Of a stretch of DNA of 64,000 bases, positions 1 to 8,075 are shown piece after piece. Position 1 is the first letter of the stretch; each line of letters opens with the position of its first letter. Both the position numbers and the translations under genes were made by a program. The notes beneath the pieces are model-generated. The model worked only from the letters and a program-made list of their open reading frames with translations, made no database searches and had not been told where the DNA came from. Source of the DNA: Winogradskyella vidalii (lineage in GTDB: Bacteria > Bacteroidota > Bacteroidia > Flavobacteriales > Flavobacteriaceae); assembly GCF_013403955.1 (NCBI RefSeq), contig NZ_JABFDG010000002.1, positions 434,001 through 498,000 of the forward strand, given 5' to 3'.

Positions 1-479
1 TCTTCATCTCCAAATATACGTTTCGCTGCTAGCTCAGTCATTACCACAGAAGACTCTGACATTATTGGGTTTTTGGTATCTCCTTTTACAATAGGAAAGC
101 TGAACATCTCAAAAAAATCGGGATCTACATAAGCAGTACCCATACCGAGTTGCTTATCTTGATAAGTTAATAAGACTCCAGAACCATTATAACGTGTAAT
201 TTTCTCAACTCCCGCAACCTCATCTTTCAAAGCGGCAGCAAAAGGTTCGGATTTTGAGATGTTAGCTTCAATGCCATTTAACCCACTATCTTCTGTATAC
301 ACTTGATAGATTTCATCTCCATGCTCATGAAAGCGATCAAAAGACAATTGAAAAACAGCATACATCGCCAACAATATGGCTACACCAAACGCTGCCGTAA
401 GTCCAACCACATTAAGCGCTGTAAACGTTCTATTCTTCCAAAGGTTTCTGAATGCTATTTTTATATAATTTTTAAACAT
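1..479 (-). CDS. ABC transporter permease, MacB/FtsX type (3' part outside window)
   Basis: This frame is open from the ATG at 479 to the window edge, giving 159 N-terminal residues. The protein begins MFKNYIKIAFRNLWKNRTFT, the cytoplasmic lead-in typical of large Bacteroidota MacB-like permeases. A membrane helix follows at about residues 20-43, then the start of the periplasmic MacB-PCD-like domain (it contains QVYTEDSGLNGIEANISKSE and, near the edge, AAKRIFGDE). It starts 24 bp after the stop of the neighbouring permease on the same strand, so it is the last visible gene of a four-gene export operon. The remaining three membrane helices of the FtsX domain should lie beyond position 1. The transported substrate cannot be told from the sequence. 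Confidence 0.85.
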   Translation of the reverse strand, partial: MFKNYIKIAFRNLWKNRTFTALNVVGLTAAFGVAILLAMYAVFQLSFDRFHEHGDEIYQVYTEDSGLNGIEANISKSEPFAAALKDEVAGVEKITRYNGSGVLLTYQDKQLGMGTAYVDPDFFEMFSFPIVKGDTKNPIMSESSVVMTELAAKRIFGDE

Positions 480-503
480 GATTTCTTTGATTTTGATTGA
501 TGA

Positions 504-2891
504 CTACTCCGTTCTTAAACTTTTAATTGGGTTGGCAACTGCAGCTTTTATTGCTTGATAACCCACCGTAAAAAAGGTTATGATTAATGATAAGGTACTA
601 GCAATTGCAAATACACTCCAACGGATATTAATATGGTACGCAAAATCTTGCAACCAATTATTCATAATATAAAATGCCAATGGAAAACTGATAACAAATG
701 AAATTAAAATCAGTTTCATAAAATCCAAAGACAACAATTGAACTATTTTTGGAACACTTGCACCGAACACTTTACGCACTCCTATTTCTTTTTGACGTTG
801 CTCTGCCATAAATGCAGCCAAAGCGAATAAGCCTAAGCAAGCTACTATTACTGCCAAAACTGAAAACAATAGACTTACGTTGGCCATCTGTTTTTCTTTT
901 TGGTAAAAGAATTCTAAATTTTTATCGATAAAAGAGTATTCAAAAGCAGAATTTGGAGCAATGTCTTTAAATGTATTTTCAAATTCTGAAACGGTTTCCA
1001 TTAATACTCCATTTTTAAACCGGACTAACAAATAATTATAATTTCCTTTTCTGGCTGTATTATGAAAAACATAAGCTCCAATAGGTTTATGCAGTGAGGT
1101 AAAATTAAAATCATCTACAACTCCACAGATATAACTGTTATTACCAAGTTGAGCATCCACTTTTTTACCTATCGCTTCTTCTGGTGTATAGCCTAAAAAA
1201 TCTAATGCTGTTTTATTAATTAAAACCTCAACTAACGAATCACCATTTTGTTTAAGCTCTGGTAATCGCTGACCTGCCAATAATTTTAATTGTAAAATAT
1301 CCACAATATTGTGCTGTGCTAAATTGGTGTTGACACTCATGCCAACATCACTATTAGGCTTATAAATGCTGTTTAAACTCACACTAGCGGTTGGAAAACC
1401 TTGTGCCATTGCTACTAGAGACACATTTGGTCGTCTTTCAAAAGCATTTACCAAAGCCTCATTGGTTGCAAAATCTGGAATTGCTGTTGTAGATATAGCA
1501 ATGACATTTTCTGGATTAAAACCTAAGTTCTTATTTTGAATATATTCTAATTGCTGACGAACAACAAGAACTGCTACAATAAGAACTACCGATGCCGAAA
1601 ATTGCACCACTACTAATCCTTTTCTAATAAAACTAGTCATTATCCCTTTGTTACTAGAAGGTTTTAAAGCTTCTTTTGGCGAAAAACGAGATAGATATAA
1701 AGCAGGATAAGAACCTGAAATGAGTGTTGTTACTAACCAAGTAAGGACTAAAAAAGAAAGAATTTCAAGTGAAAAAAGAGAAGATACCTCTAATGTGCGA
1801 TTCACAATTTTATTAAATGATGGTAAGATTAATATGGAAAAGAACCCTCCCAACAACATGGCAATTGCAGTTATAAGTCCCGTTTCAACATAAAACCTTA
1901 AAATCAATTGTTTTGAAGAAGCCCCTAAAGTTTTATTTACACCAACATCTTTTGCTTTTTTTTGAGAACGTGCCGTAATTAAATTCATATAATTTATGCA
2001 GGCAATAATCAAGATAATGATAGCTAATGCGGTAAGATTTTTTATTTGTCTTATATCTCCATAGTTCTCCAAATAACTATCGGAATAGGCAGAAGAATTT
2101 AAATGAATCTCCTTTAAAGGTTGAAGCGAAAACGTGTACCATTGCTGCTCTTTATCCATATTGGCATCAATTATACTTTGAAGTTTGTTTTCAATAGCAC
2201 CAAGGTTAGGTTTGTCTGAATTAAGCATTACAAACGTCTCAAAACTTGCATTTCCCCAACTTGGATGTTTAGCTTCTTGGCGCATCATAAACGGCACAAC
2301 AGCATTAAAATTTAATGAACTATTATCTGGAAAATCTTCAAATACCCCTTTAACCTCAAAGGTATTCCTGTTATCTACAGATAGCGTTTTTCCCAGTGGA
2401 TTTTCTGATCCAAAATAACGCTTTGCAGTACTTTCTGAGAGTAATATATTATTCGGTTTATTTAGCGCTTCTGCGCCTATACCACTAAGCATTTTCACAT
2501 CGAACATCTCAAGAATCGATGGATCTACCCAAAATAATAGTCTTTCAGTCAGCACCTTATCTCTAACCTTAATAAATGCATTTCCACCATAACCATTTTG
2601 CAATATTCTTCCAGATTTTACAGCATTTGGAATATGCTCTGTAAGTTCCGGTCCCAAAGCTGATGGCACTTGTCCCCAAGTTTCAATACCTTCTTCCGTA
2701 GTATGTAAAAGCACTCTAAAAATCTTGTCTTTATGTCCATACATTGTATCGAAACTGCGTTCATGTAAAATGAATAAAAAAAGCAATAATGTTGTTGCTA
2801 AACCTATTGATAGCCCAAAAATATTTATTACCGAAAACAGTCGATTTGTCTTTAAACTTCTCCATGCTATTTTGAAATAATTTTTGATCAT
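504..2891 (-). CDS. ABC transporter permease, MacB/FtsX type
   Basis: A 795-residue inner-membrane permease of the Bacteroidota double-FtsX kind. One membrane helix lies at about residues 19-42, followed by a MacB-PCD-like periplasmic domain (about 45-250), a first FtsX block of helices (about 285-420), a second helix and periplasmic domain (about 430-670), and a final FtsX block (about 675-790) with the typical QRQKEIGVRKVFGAS cytoplasmic loop. This is about twice the size of E. coli MacB, which is usual in this phylum. It follows the ATPase gene (3073-3750) on the same strand and precedes another permease. The family carries out mechanotransmission-type export or signalling; the substrate is unknown. 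Confidence 0.9.
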   Translation of the reverse strand: MIKNYFKIAWRSLKTNRLFSVINIFGLSIGLATTLLLFLFILHERSFDTMYGHKDKIFRVLLHTTEEGIETWGQVPSALGPELTEHIPNAVKSGRILQNGYGGNAFIKVRDKVLTERLLFWVDPSILEMFDVKMLSGIGAEALNKPNNILLSESTAKRYFGSENPLGKTLSVDNRNTFEVKGVFEDFPDNSSLNFNAVVPFMMRQEAKHPSWGNASFETFVMLNSDKPNLGAIENKLQSIIDANMDKEQQWYTFSLQPLKEIHLNSSAYSDSYLENYGDIRQIKNLTALAIIILIIACINYMNLITARSQKKAKDVGVNKTLGASSKQLILRFYVETGLITAIAMLLGGFFSILILPSFNKIVNRTLEVSSLFSLEILSFLVLTWLVTTLISGSYPALYLSRFSPKEALKPSSNKGIMTSFIRKGLVVVQFSASVVLIVAVLVVRQQLEYIQNKNLGFNPENVIAISTTAIPDFATNEALVNAFERRPNVSLVAMAQGFPTASVSLNSIYKPNSDVGMSVNTNLAQHNIVDILQLKLLAGQRLPELKQNGDSLVEVLINKTALDFLGYTPEEAIGKKVDAQLGNNSYICGVVDDFNFTSLHKPIGAYVFHNTARKGNYNYLLVRFKNGVLMETVSEFENTFKDIAPNSAFEYSFIDKNLEFFYQKEKQMANVSLLFSVLAVIVACLGLFALAAFMAEQRQKEIGVRKVFGASVPKIVQLLSLDFMKLILISFVISFPLAFYIMNNWLQDFAYHINIRWSVFAIASTLSLIITFFTVGYQAIKAAVANPIKSLRTE

Positions 2892-3032
2892 GGTTAATAA
2901 GAATTATTGTTCGTTTTTTGATTGATTTGGCTTCGACACTTCAGTACAGATACTGAATTAAATTCAGCACTCGTTGGTTGTTTTATGATTTACTGAAGTG
3001 TTTTCGGCCTGATTGATTGATGATTATTTCTA

Positions 3033-3065
3033 AGACCTGTCAGGTTTTAAAAACCTGACAGGTCT
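3033..3065. repeat. 33-nt perfect palindrome, intergenic repeat copy 1
   Basis: Arms AGACCTGTCAGGTTT (3033-3047) and its exact reverse complement (3051-3065) enclose a 3-nt centre. It lies 7 nt beyond the stop of the ABC ATPase gene, inside the export operon. A second 33-nt copy with the same outer arms (AGACCT..CAGGTTT / ACCT..CAGGTCT) sits at 16151-16183 over the trpC stop codon. It has the form of a dispersed palindromic element rather than a terminator, because no T-run follows. Confidence 0.75.
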
Positions 3066-3072
3066 ATTCTTT

Positions 3073-3750
3073 CTATGCCAATATATTTTCTGTTACTTTT
3101 TGTCCGTCTAACATTCTTATAATTCTGTGACTGTATTTTGCATCGTGTTCACTGTGTGTTACCATGATAATGGTTGTTCCTGCTTCATTAAGATCTATTA
3201 ATAAATCCATTACCTCATTACCATTAGTACTATCTAAATTTCCTGTGGGCTCATCGGCAAGAATTAATTTAGGTTTGTTTACAACGGCTCTTGCCACAGC
3301 CACACGTTGTTGCTGACCACCAGATAACTGTTGTGGAAAGTGATTTCTTCGGTGCATAATTTGCATTTTCTCTAAAACCGCTTCGACTTGCTGTTTACGT
3401 TCTGCCGGTTTAACACCTGTGTAGATTAAGGGTAATTCTACATTTTCAAAGACGGTAAGCTCATCTATAAGATTAAAACTCTGAAATACAAAACCAATAT
3501 TATGTTTACGTAATTCCGAACGCTTGCGCTCATTATAACCAGCGACTTCTGTTCCGTTGAACATGAAACTTCCTCCATCCGGATCGTCTAGTAATCCCAA
3601 AATATTTAATAAGGTCGATTTCCCACATCCCGAAGGTCCCATGATCGCCACAAACTCACCTTCTTTCACATCAAATGATAATTTGTTTAAGGCTATGGTT
3701 TGTACTTCTTCGGTTTTATAGAATTTTTCTAGGTCTTTGATTTGTATCAT
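3073..3750 (-). CDS. ABC transporter ATP-binding protein (MacB/LolD type)
   Basis: A 225-residue nucleotide-binding subunit of an export-type ABC transporter. It has the Walker A motif GPSGCGKST (38-46), a Q-loop at FVFQS, the signature LSGGQQQR (142-149), Walker B LILADEP (162-168) and an H-loop His at about 199. The length and the GNLDS segment after Walker B match the MacB/LolD/YknY group. It is the second gene of the operon, after the membrane-fusion adaptor (3932-5182) and before two large permeases. A palindromic repeat (3767-3786) sits just upstream of its ATG, and another (3033-3065) just after its stop. Confidence 0.93.
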   Translation of the reverse strand: MIQIKDLEKFYKTEEVQTIALNKLSFDVKEGEFVAIMGPSGCGKSTLLNILGLLDDPDGGSFMFNGTEVAGYNERKRSELRKHNIGFVFQSFNLIDELTVFENVELPLIYTGVKPAERKQQVEAVLEKMQIMHRRNHFPQQLSGGQQQRVAVARAVVNKPKLILADEPTGNLDSTNGNEVMDLLIDLNEAGTTIIMVTHSEHDAKYSHRIIRMLDGQKVTENILA

Positions 3751-3766
3751 TCTATTCGTTTTTACT

Positions 3767-3786
3767 ATTCCTGCGAAGGCAGGAAT
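3767..3786. repeat. Short palindrome ATTCCTGC-GAAG-GCAGGAAT
   Basis: A perfect 8-bp inverted repeat with a 4-nt loop, 16 nt upstream of the ABC ATPase start codon (minus strand). The same arms recur at 17085-17104 (perfect), 16233-16252 (one mismatch pair) and 13360-13373 (core only). This marks a dispersed repeat family. All four copies lie within 2-16 nt of a start codon. Confidence 0.75.
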
Positions 3787-3846
3787 CTGTTTTGTTTTAA
3801 ATTATTTTAGGCATTCTACTTTATCTCAAAAAACACCCCTAAAGTC

Positions 3847-3862
3847 CCCTCAAGGGGACAAT
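3847..3862. repeat. Small palindrome GTCCCCTCAAGGGGAC
   Basis: An inverted repeat with arms GTCCCCT / AGGGGAC and a two-base centre, in the 181-bp gap between the adaptor and ATPase genes. Sequences of this form are common between genes in Flavobacteriia. It has no T-run, so I do not call it a terminator. Confidence 0.5.
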
Positions 3863-3931
3863 CCACATAAGGATCATCAGCGTAATAATGTGATATTTTT
3901 TTTATGTAAATTTTATACTTTCTTTTATCTG

Positions 3932-5182
3932 CTATTTCAAAATCAACTCTTCCGTATCTCCAAAAGCATCATAACTCGAGGTGACTACTTTATCTCCAGG
4001 ATTTAAACCATCAAGCACCTCATAATATTCTGTATTCTGGCTTCCTAATCTTATATTGACTTTGTACGCGGTATTTCCATCTTCACTGACTTTAAACATC
4101 CAATTACCACCTGTTTTTTGAAAGAAGCCACCTTTCGCTACTAACAACGCTTCTTTTTCTGCGCTTAAGGCCACTCTAATTTGAAGATTTTGACCTCTTC
4201 TAATACCTTCAGGCACATCACCCTGAAATTTCATATCCACTTGAAAACGGCCATTGGTAACTTGTGTAAATACCTTTTTAATTTCTAAAGTGTAGGTTTT
4301 ATTATTCAACACAAAGGTTCCAGTTTGACCATTATAGATTCTTGAAATATAGTGCTCATCAATACCCACTCTTACTTTATAGCCAGTGATCACATCTACT
4401 TGACCTAATCGTGTGCCTTTATTAATAGACTGCCCGATTTCAGCATCTAGTGACGTTAACTGACCATCAATTGGTGCTCTCACCACTAAATCGCCTACTT
4501 TTTTTCGCATCAACTCTAATGCACTTTGCGTTCTGGCATATGAGTTTTTAGCTTGGCTCACTTCTAATTTGGAAGAAATGGTATCTTCAGACAATACTTG
4601 TTTGGCCAGCTTCATCCGTTCTTTTTGGTATTCGTAATTATTTTCAGACGATTCATAATCCATTCTTCCAATCGCTCCTTTTTCATATAAACGTTTGTTT
4701 AAATTGTAAACACGTTCTGCTTCAATCAGATTATTTTCAACATCGGTAAATTGATTTTGTCTGTTAATAGTATTTTGGCGCGCTGCATTTTGAGAAATCT
4801 GCATTTGGGTTAATAAATTATACACCGACGTTTCCTGGTTAATGAGACTCAATTCCAAATCGGTATTAGATAATCTTAAAATTGGCTCTCCTTTTTTCAA
4901 CATAGCACCATCTTCAACAAACTTCTCTTCTACTCGCCCACCTTCCAAAGCATCTAAATAAATTGTAGTGATTGGAAGCACAATGCCGTTAACCGGAATG
5001 TTTTCTTGAAATACATTTTCACTTACTGTACTAATTGAAATACGCTCTTTATCCACATTCAATTTAGAACCACCTGAGGTTTGAAAAATAACATATATGA
5101 TTAAAGCTATTATTGCAATAATCCCTATAGCTAATCCTATTTTTTGAGTTGAAAATTTCTTCTTTTGAATTGGAACGTCCAT
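3932..5182 (-). CDS. Membrane-fusion / periplasmic adaptor (HlyD/MacA family)
   Basis: Adaptor subunit of the adjacent ABC exporter. It starts with a short cytoplasmic stretch (MDVPIQKKKFSTQKIG), one membrane anchor (about residues 17-34), a split biotinyl-lipoyl domain (ERISISTVSENVF..., and later VVRAPIDGQLTSLDAEIGQS), a long coiled-coil hairpin (about 115-220) and beta-barrel domains towards the C-terminus. I chose the ATG at 5182; the frame is open to 5254, but the extra 24 residues precede the family's usual start and look non-homologous. It is the first gene of the export operon, divergent from the two-component genes at 5390. An outer-membrane TolC-like partner is not present in this window. 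Confidence 0.9.
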   Translation of the reverse strand: MDVPIQKKKFSTQKIGLAIGIIAIIALIIYVIFQTSGGSKLNVDKERISISTVSENVFQENIPVNGIVLPITTIYLDALEGGRVEEKFVEDGAMLKKGEPILRLSNTDLELSLINQETSVYNLLTQMQISQNAARQNTINRQNQFTDVENNLIEAERVYNLNKRLYEKGAIGRMDYESSENNYEYQKERMKLAKQVLSEDTISSKLEVSQAKNSYARTQSALELMRKKVGDLVVRAPIDGQLTSLDAEIGQSINKGTRLGQVDVITGYKVRVGIDEHYISRIYNGQTGTFVLNNKTYTLEIKKVFTQVTNGRFQVDMKFQGDVPEGIRRGQNLQIRVALSAEKEALLVAKGGFFQKTGGNWMFKVSEDGNTAYKVNIRLGSQNTEYYEVLDGLNPGDKVVTSSYDAFGDTEELILK

Positions 5183-5275
5183 TATATATCTATTATTTAT
5201 ACTTTTTATATAGTGAAGATGATGCCGAAAACACAAAATATTGATTTTCAACACATTATTATTTTTATCAAAACT

Positions 5276-5323
5276 AAAAGTGTCCGATTTTGATACACTT
5301 TATGTTCGGAAATGCACACTTTT
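5276..5323. promoter_or_regulatory. Candidate response-regulator binding sites between exporter and two-component genes
   Basis: In the 207-bp divergent gap, AAAAGTGT (5276-5283) faces two inverted partners, ACACTTT (5295-5301) and ACACTTTT (5316-5323). Such a dyad upstream of an exporter operon and its NtrC-type regulator is a natural enhancer-binding site. I looked for a GG-N10-GC sigma-54 core on both strands and did not find a convincing one, so the assignment is inferred from position and symmetry only. Confidence 0.45.
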
Positions 5324-5389
5324 AAACACTACTAAAATTTTACTTTTTGAATTTTTATAAGCTGAATTTAATATCGTAATATTGTATGG

Positions 5390-6742
5390 ATGGTACTTAA
5401 AAACGCTACAATATTAGTTATAGACGATGATGTTGATGTATTAACAGCATTGCGCTTGCTATTAAAACCACTGGTTAAAGAAGTGGTTACTGAAAAGAAT
5501 CCGAGTAATATTCTATCTCAAATTGAGAAGACTGCTTACGACATTATTGTTCTAGACATGAATTTTAATGGTTTAGTGAATACTGGTAATGAAGGTATTT
5601 TTTGGCTAAATAAAATTCGACAACAAAAACCTGAAACCTCTGTTATTTTGATGACCGCTTATGCTGATATTGATTTGGCGATACGCGGATTAAAAGAAGG
5701 AGCTTCCGACTTTTTAATGAAACCTTGGAAGAACGAAAAAATCGTAGAAACCATGACTACGATTCTTGGTCAGAAGACCTCTCAAAACAGTACAAAGAAC
5801 CAACTTCAAAATAATTCAGTTGACATTATTGGTGATAGCGATGTGATGACTGATGTTTTTATGAAACTTAAAAAAGTGGCTCCAACAGATGCTAATGTTT
5901 TAATCCTTGGTGAAAATGGTACTGGTAAAGATTTAATTGCTCGTGCGCTTCATGATAACTCTAATAGAAGACACCACCCTTTTGTAAAAGTCGATGTTGG
6001 TGCCTTAACCGAATCCTTATTTGAAAGTGAATTATTCGGTTATAAAAAAGGGGCTTTCACCGATGCTAAAGAAGATAGAAAAGGCCGTTTTGAAGCCTCC
6101 CATGGTGGCACACTATTTTTAGATGAAATAGGAAATATTAGTTTGAGTCAGCAAGCCCGATTACTCACCGTCTTACAAAACAGACAAGTGACTCCTTTGG
6201 GCTCAAATGAACCAATCCCTATTGATATTCGATTAATTTGCGCTACTAATATTAATCCTCAAGTTTTAGCAGATGAAAAGCGGTTCAGGAAAGATTTAAT
6301 CTACAGAATTAATACGGTTGATATTGTTGTGCCTCCATTAAGAGATCGTGGTACTGACATTACAGCGTTAGCACACCATTTTGTGACTTTATATGCTGAA
6401 AAATATAATAAAAACCCCTTTTCTTTTGATTCCGGATTTATTTCGAAGCTCAAAAAACACGACTTTCCTGGTAATGTAAGAGAGCTTCAATACGTTTTAG
6501 AACGCGCAATTATTATGACTGATGGTTCAGTTTTAAAACCAGAAGATTTAGTATTTTCATCTATAGAACGTTCATCGACAGCTACAAATATTGAAACTCA
6601 AAGTTTAAACTTAGACGCTATAGAAAAAAATGCCATTTTAAAAGTTCTTGAAAAAAACAAAGGCAATGTGTCTAAATCGGCTAAAGATTTAGGGATTACC
6701 AGAGCAGCTTTATACCGAAGACTAGAAAAGTATGAACTATAG
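5390..6742 (+). CDS. Sigma-54-dependent response regulator, NtrC family
   Basis: A 450-residue activator. The receiver domain (about 5-125) has the acidic pocket at D12-D14, phospho-acceptor D56, T89 and K111. The AAA+ domain has Walker A GENGTGKD (174-181), the sigma-54 contact loop GAFTDA (221-226) and Walker B TLFLDEIG (241-248). It ends in a Fis-type helix-turn-helix (about 410-450, SKSAKDLGITRAALYRRL). The gene overlaps the following kinase by 11 bp, so the two are translationally coupled. It is divergent from the ABC export operon, which it probably activates together with sigma-54. Confidence 0.95.
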   Translation: MVLKNATILVIDDDVDVLTALRLLLKPLVKEVVTEKNPSNILSQIEKTAYDIIVLDMNFNGLVNTGNEGIFWLNKIRQQKPETSVILMTAYADIDLAIRGLKEGASDFLMKPWKNEKIVETMTTILGQKTSQNSTKNQLQNNSVDIIGDSDVMTDVFMKLKKVAPTDANVLILGENGTGKDLIARALHDNSNRRHHPFVKVDVGALTESLFESELFGYKKGAFTDAKEDRKGRFEASHGGTLFLDEIGNISLSQQARLLTVLQNRQVTPLGSNEPIPIDIRLICATNINPQVLADEKRFRKDLIYRINTVDIVVPPLRDRGTDITALAHHFVTLYAEKYNKNPFSFDSGFISKLKKHDFPGNVRELQYVLERAIIMTDGSVLKPEDLVFSSIERSSTATNIETQSLNLDAIEKNAILKVLEKNKGNVSKSAKDLGITRAALYRRLEKYEL

Positions 6743-8075
6743 AAGTTACATTCTTTGGCTCTTTTTTAGAGTGCTCCTTTTAGTAGGTGCTATACTTGCA
6801 TTAGTCTATTTCATTTACAACGATCAATCCACTTATATTGTTATTATTAGCATCGCGCTACTCTATTTACTCGTAAACACCTATACCTTTGTAAAACGCC
6901 GTTTTGTGGCTATAGACGATTTTTTTGAAGCGGTTAAATACCGTGATTTTTCAAGATGGTTTCCGGAAGACAGAGGACCAAAGGACATTCGATTTTTATA
7001 TACTGGTTTTAACGAGATTAATCGCACTATAAAAGAAATCAACTCACAAAACGAAGCGCAATACGTCTACCTTCAAAAGATTTTAGAAATGGTAGATATT
7101 GGAATTATTGCTTATAACCTAGAATCTGGTGACGTACTCTGGAGTAATGAACCTTTCGGAGATATTCTAGATGTACCGTCTTTTAAAAACATACGCTTTG
7201 TTGAAAACAGAAAACCAGAACTCTTCAATACCGTTTTTGAAACCTATCATCGTGAACCTGATTCTATTTCCATTGCGCTTCAAAATGAAAGTATAAAAAT
7301 TTTAATTTCAGATACCGTATTTCAAGTTAAGGATGATGCTTTCAAATTAATTGTAATTCAGAATATCGATGACACTTTAAATAAAAATGAATCGGAATCA
7401 TGGAAGAAATTATTAAGCGTAATGACGCACGAAATCATGAATTCCATTGCTCCAATTTCTTCTTTAGCCGATACACTTCAACAAAATTTACAACTCGCTA
7501 TTAAACACCCTGAAGAAACACGTTTAGAGTTAGAAGACTTAAATGCTGGCGTAAAAACCATTAAAAACAGAAGTGAAGGGCTTTTAAAATTTGCAAAAAC
7601 CTATAGAAGCTTGAATAAAGTGACACACCTTAACTTACAACGTGTTAAGATTGAAGAGATGTTTACAAATATTCAGCATTTGATGGAGCCTTCAATAAAA
7701 GCTAAAAATATGGACATCGCCTTCCATATTTCAACTCCAAAATTAGAGTTAGACATTGATACACATCTTATTGAACAAGTGCTTATCAATCTTATTTTAA
7801 ATGCGGTTGATGCTTGCAAACATAAAGATGACGCCAAAATTAAAGTTCAAGCGGCTCAAAACCCAAATAGAGATATCGTTATAAAAGTTTATGACAATGG
7901 CTCTGGTATTCCTCAAGACATTTTAGAGAACATCTTTGTCCCTTTCTTTACGAGTAAAGCTACAGGAAGTGGCATCGGACTAAGCCTCTGTAAGCAAATT
8001 ATGCTACTTCATAAAGGTCGCATCCTCGTTAAAAGTGTAGAAGGCGAAGGGTCTGTTTTTAGTTTGGTGTTTTAA
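6732..8075 (+). CDS. Sensor histidine kinase partner of the NtrC-type regulator
   Basis: A 447-residue membrane kinase. Two hydrophobic helices (about 8-28 and 32-54) are separated by only a few residues, so there is almost no periplasmic sensor and the signal is probably intramembrane or cytoplasmic. A PAS-like segment (about 110-215) is followed by a HisKA motif with H233 in [11 protein letters not shown], the N-box around N357 ([11 protein letters not shown]), a G1 box DNGSGIP and a G2 box [10 protein letters not shown]. Its start codon lies inside the end of the response regulator gene. Its 3' end overlaps the convergent DsbD-like gene by 4 bp. Confidence 0.93.
   Translation: MNYRSYILWLFFRVLLLVGAILALVYFIYNDQSTYIVIISIALLYLLVNTYTFVKRRFVAIDDFFEAVKYRDFSRWFPEDRGPKDIRFLYTGFNEINRTIKEINSQNEAQYVYLQKILEMVDIGIIAYNLESGDVLWSNEPFGDILDVPSFKNIRFVENRKPELFNTVFETYHREPDSISIALQNESIKILISDTVFQVKDDAFKLIVIQNIDDTLNKNESESWKKLLSVMTHEIMNSIAPISSLADTLQQNLQLAIKHPEETRLELEDLNAGVKTIKNRSEGLLKFAKTYRSLNKVTHLNLQRVKIEEMFTNIQHLMEPSIKAKNMDIAFHISTPKLELDIDTHLIEQVLINLILNAVDACKHKDDAKIKVQAAQNPNRDIVIKVYDNGSGIPQDILENIFVPFFTSKATGSGIGLSLCKQIMLLHKGRILVKSVEGEGSVFSLVF

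Noticed and set aside
504-5182. Export operon as a classical MacAB-TolC macrolide pump
   Set aside because: The permeases are double-size Bacteroidota forms, the ATPase is a separate protein and no TolC is adjacent; the substrate cannot be assigned.
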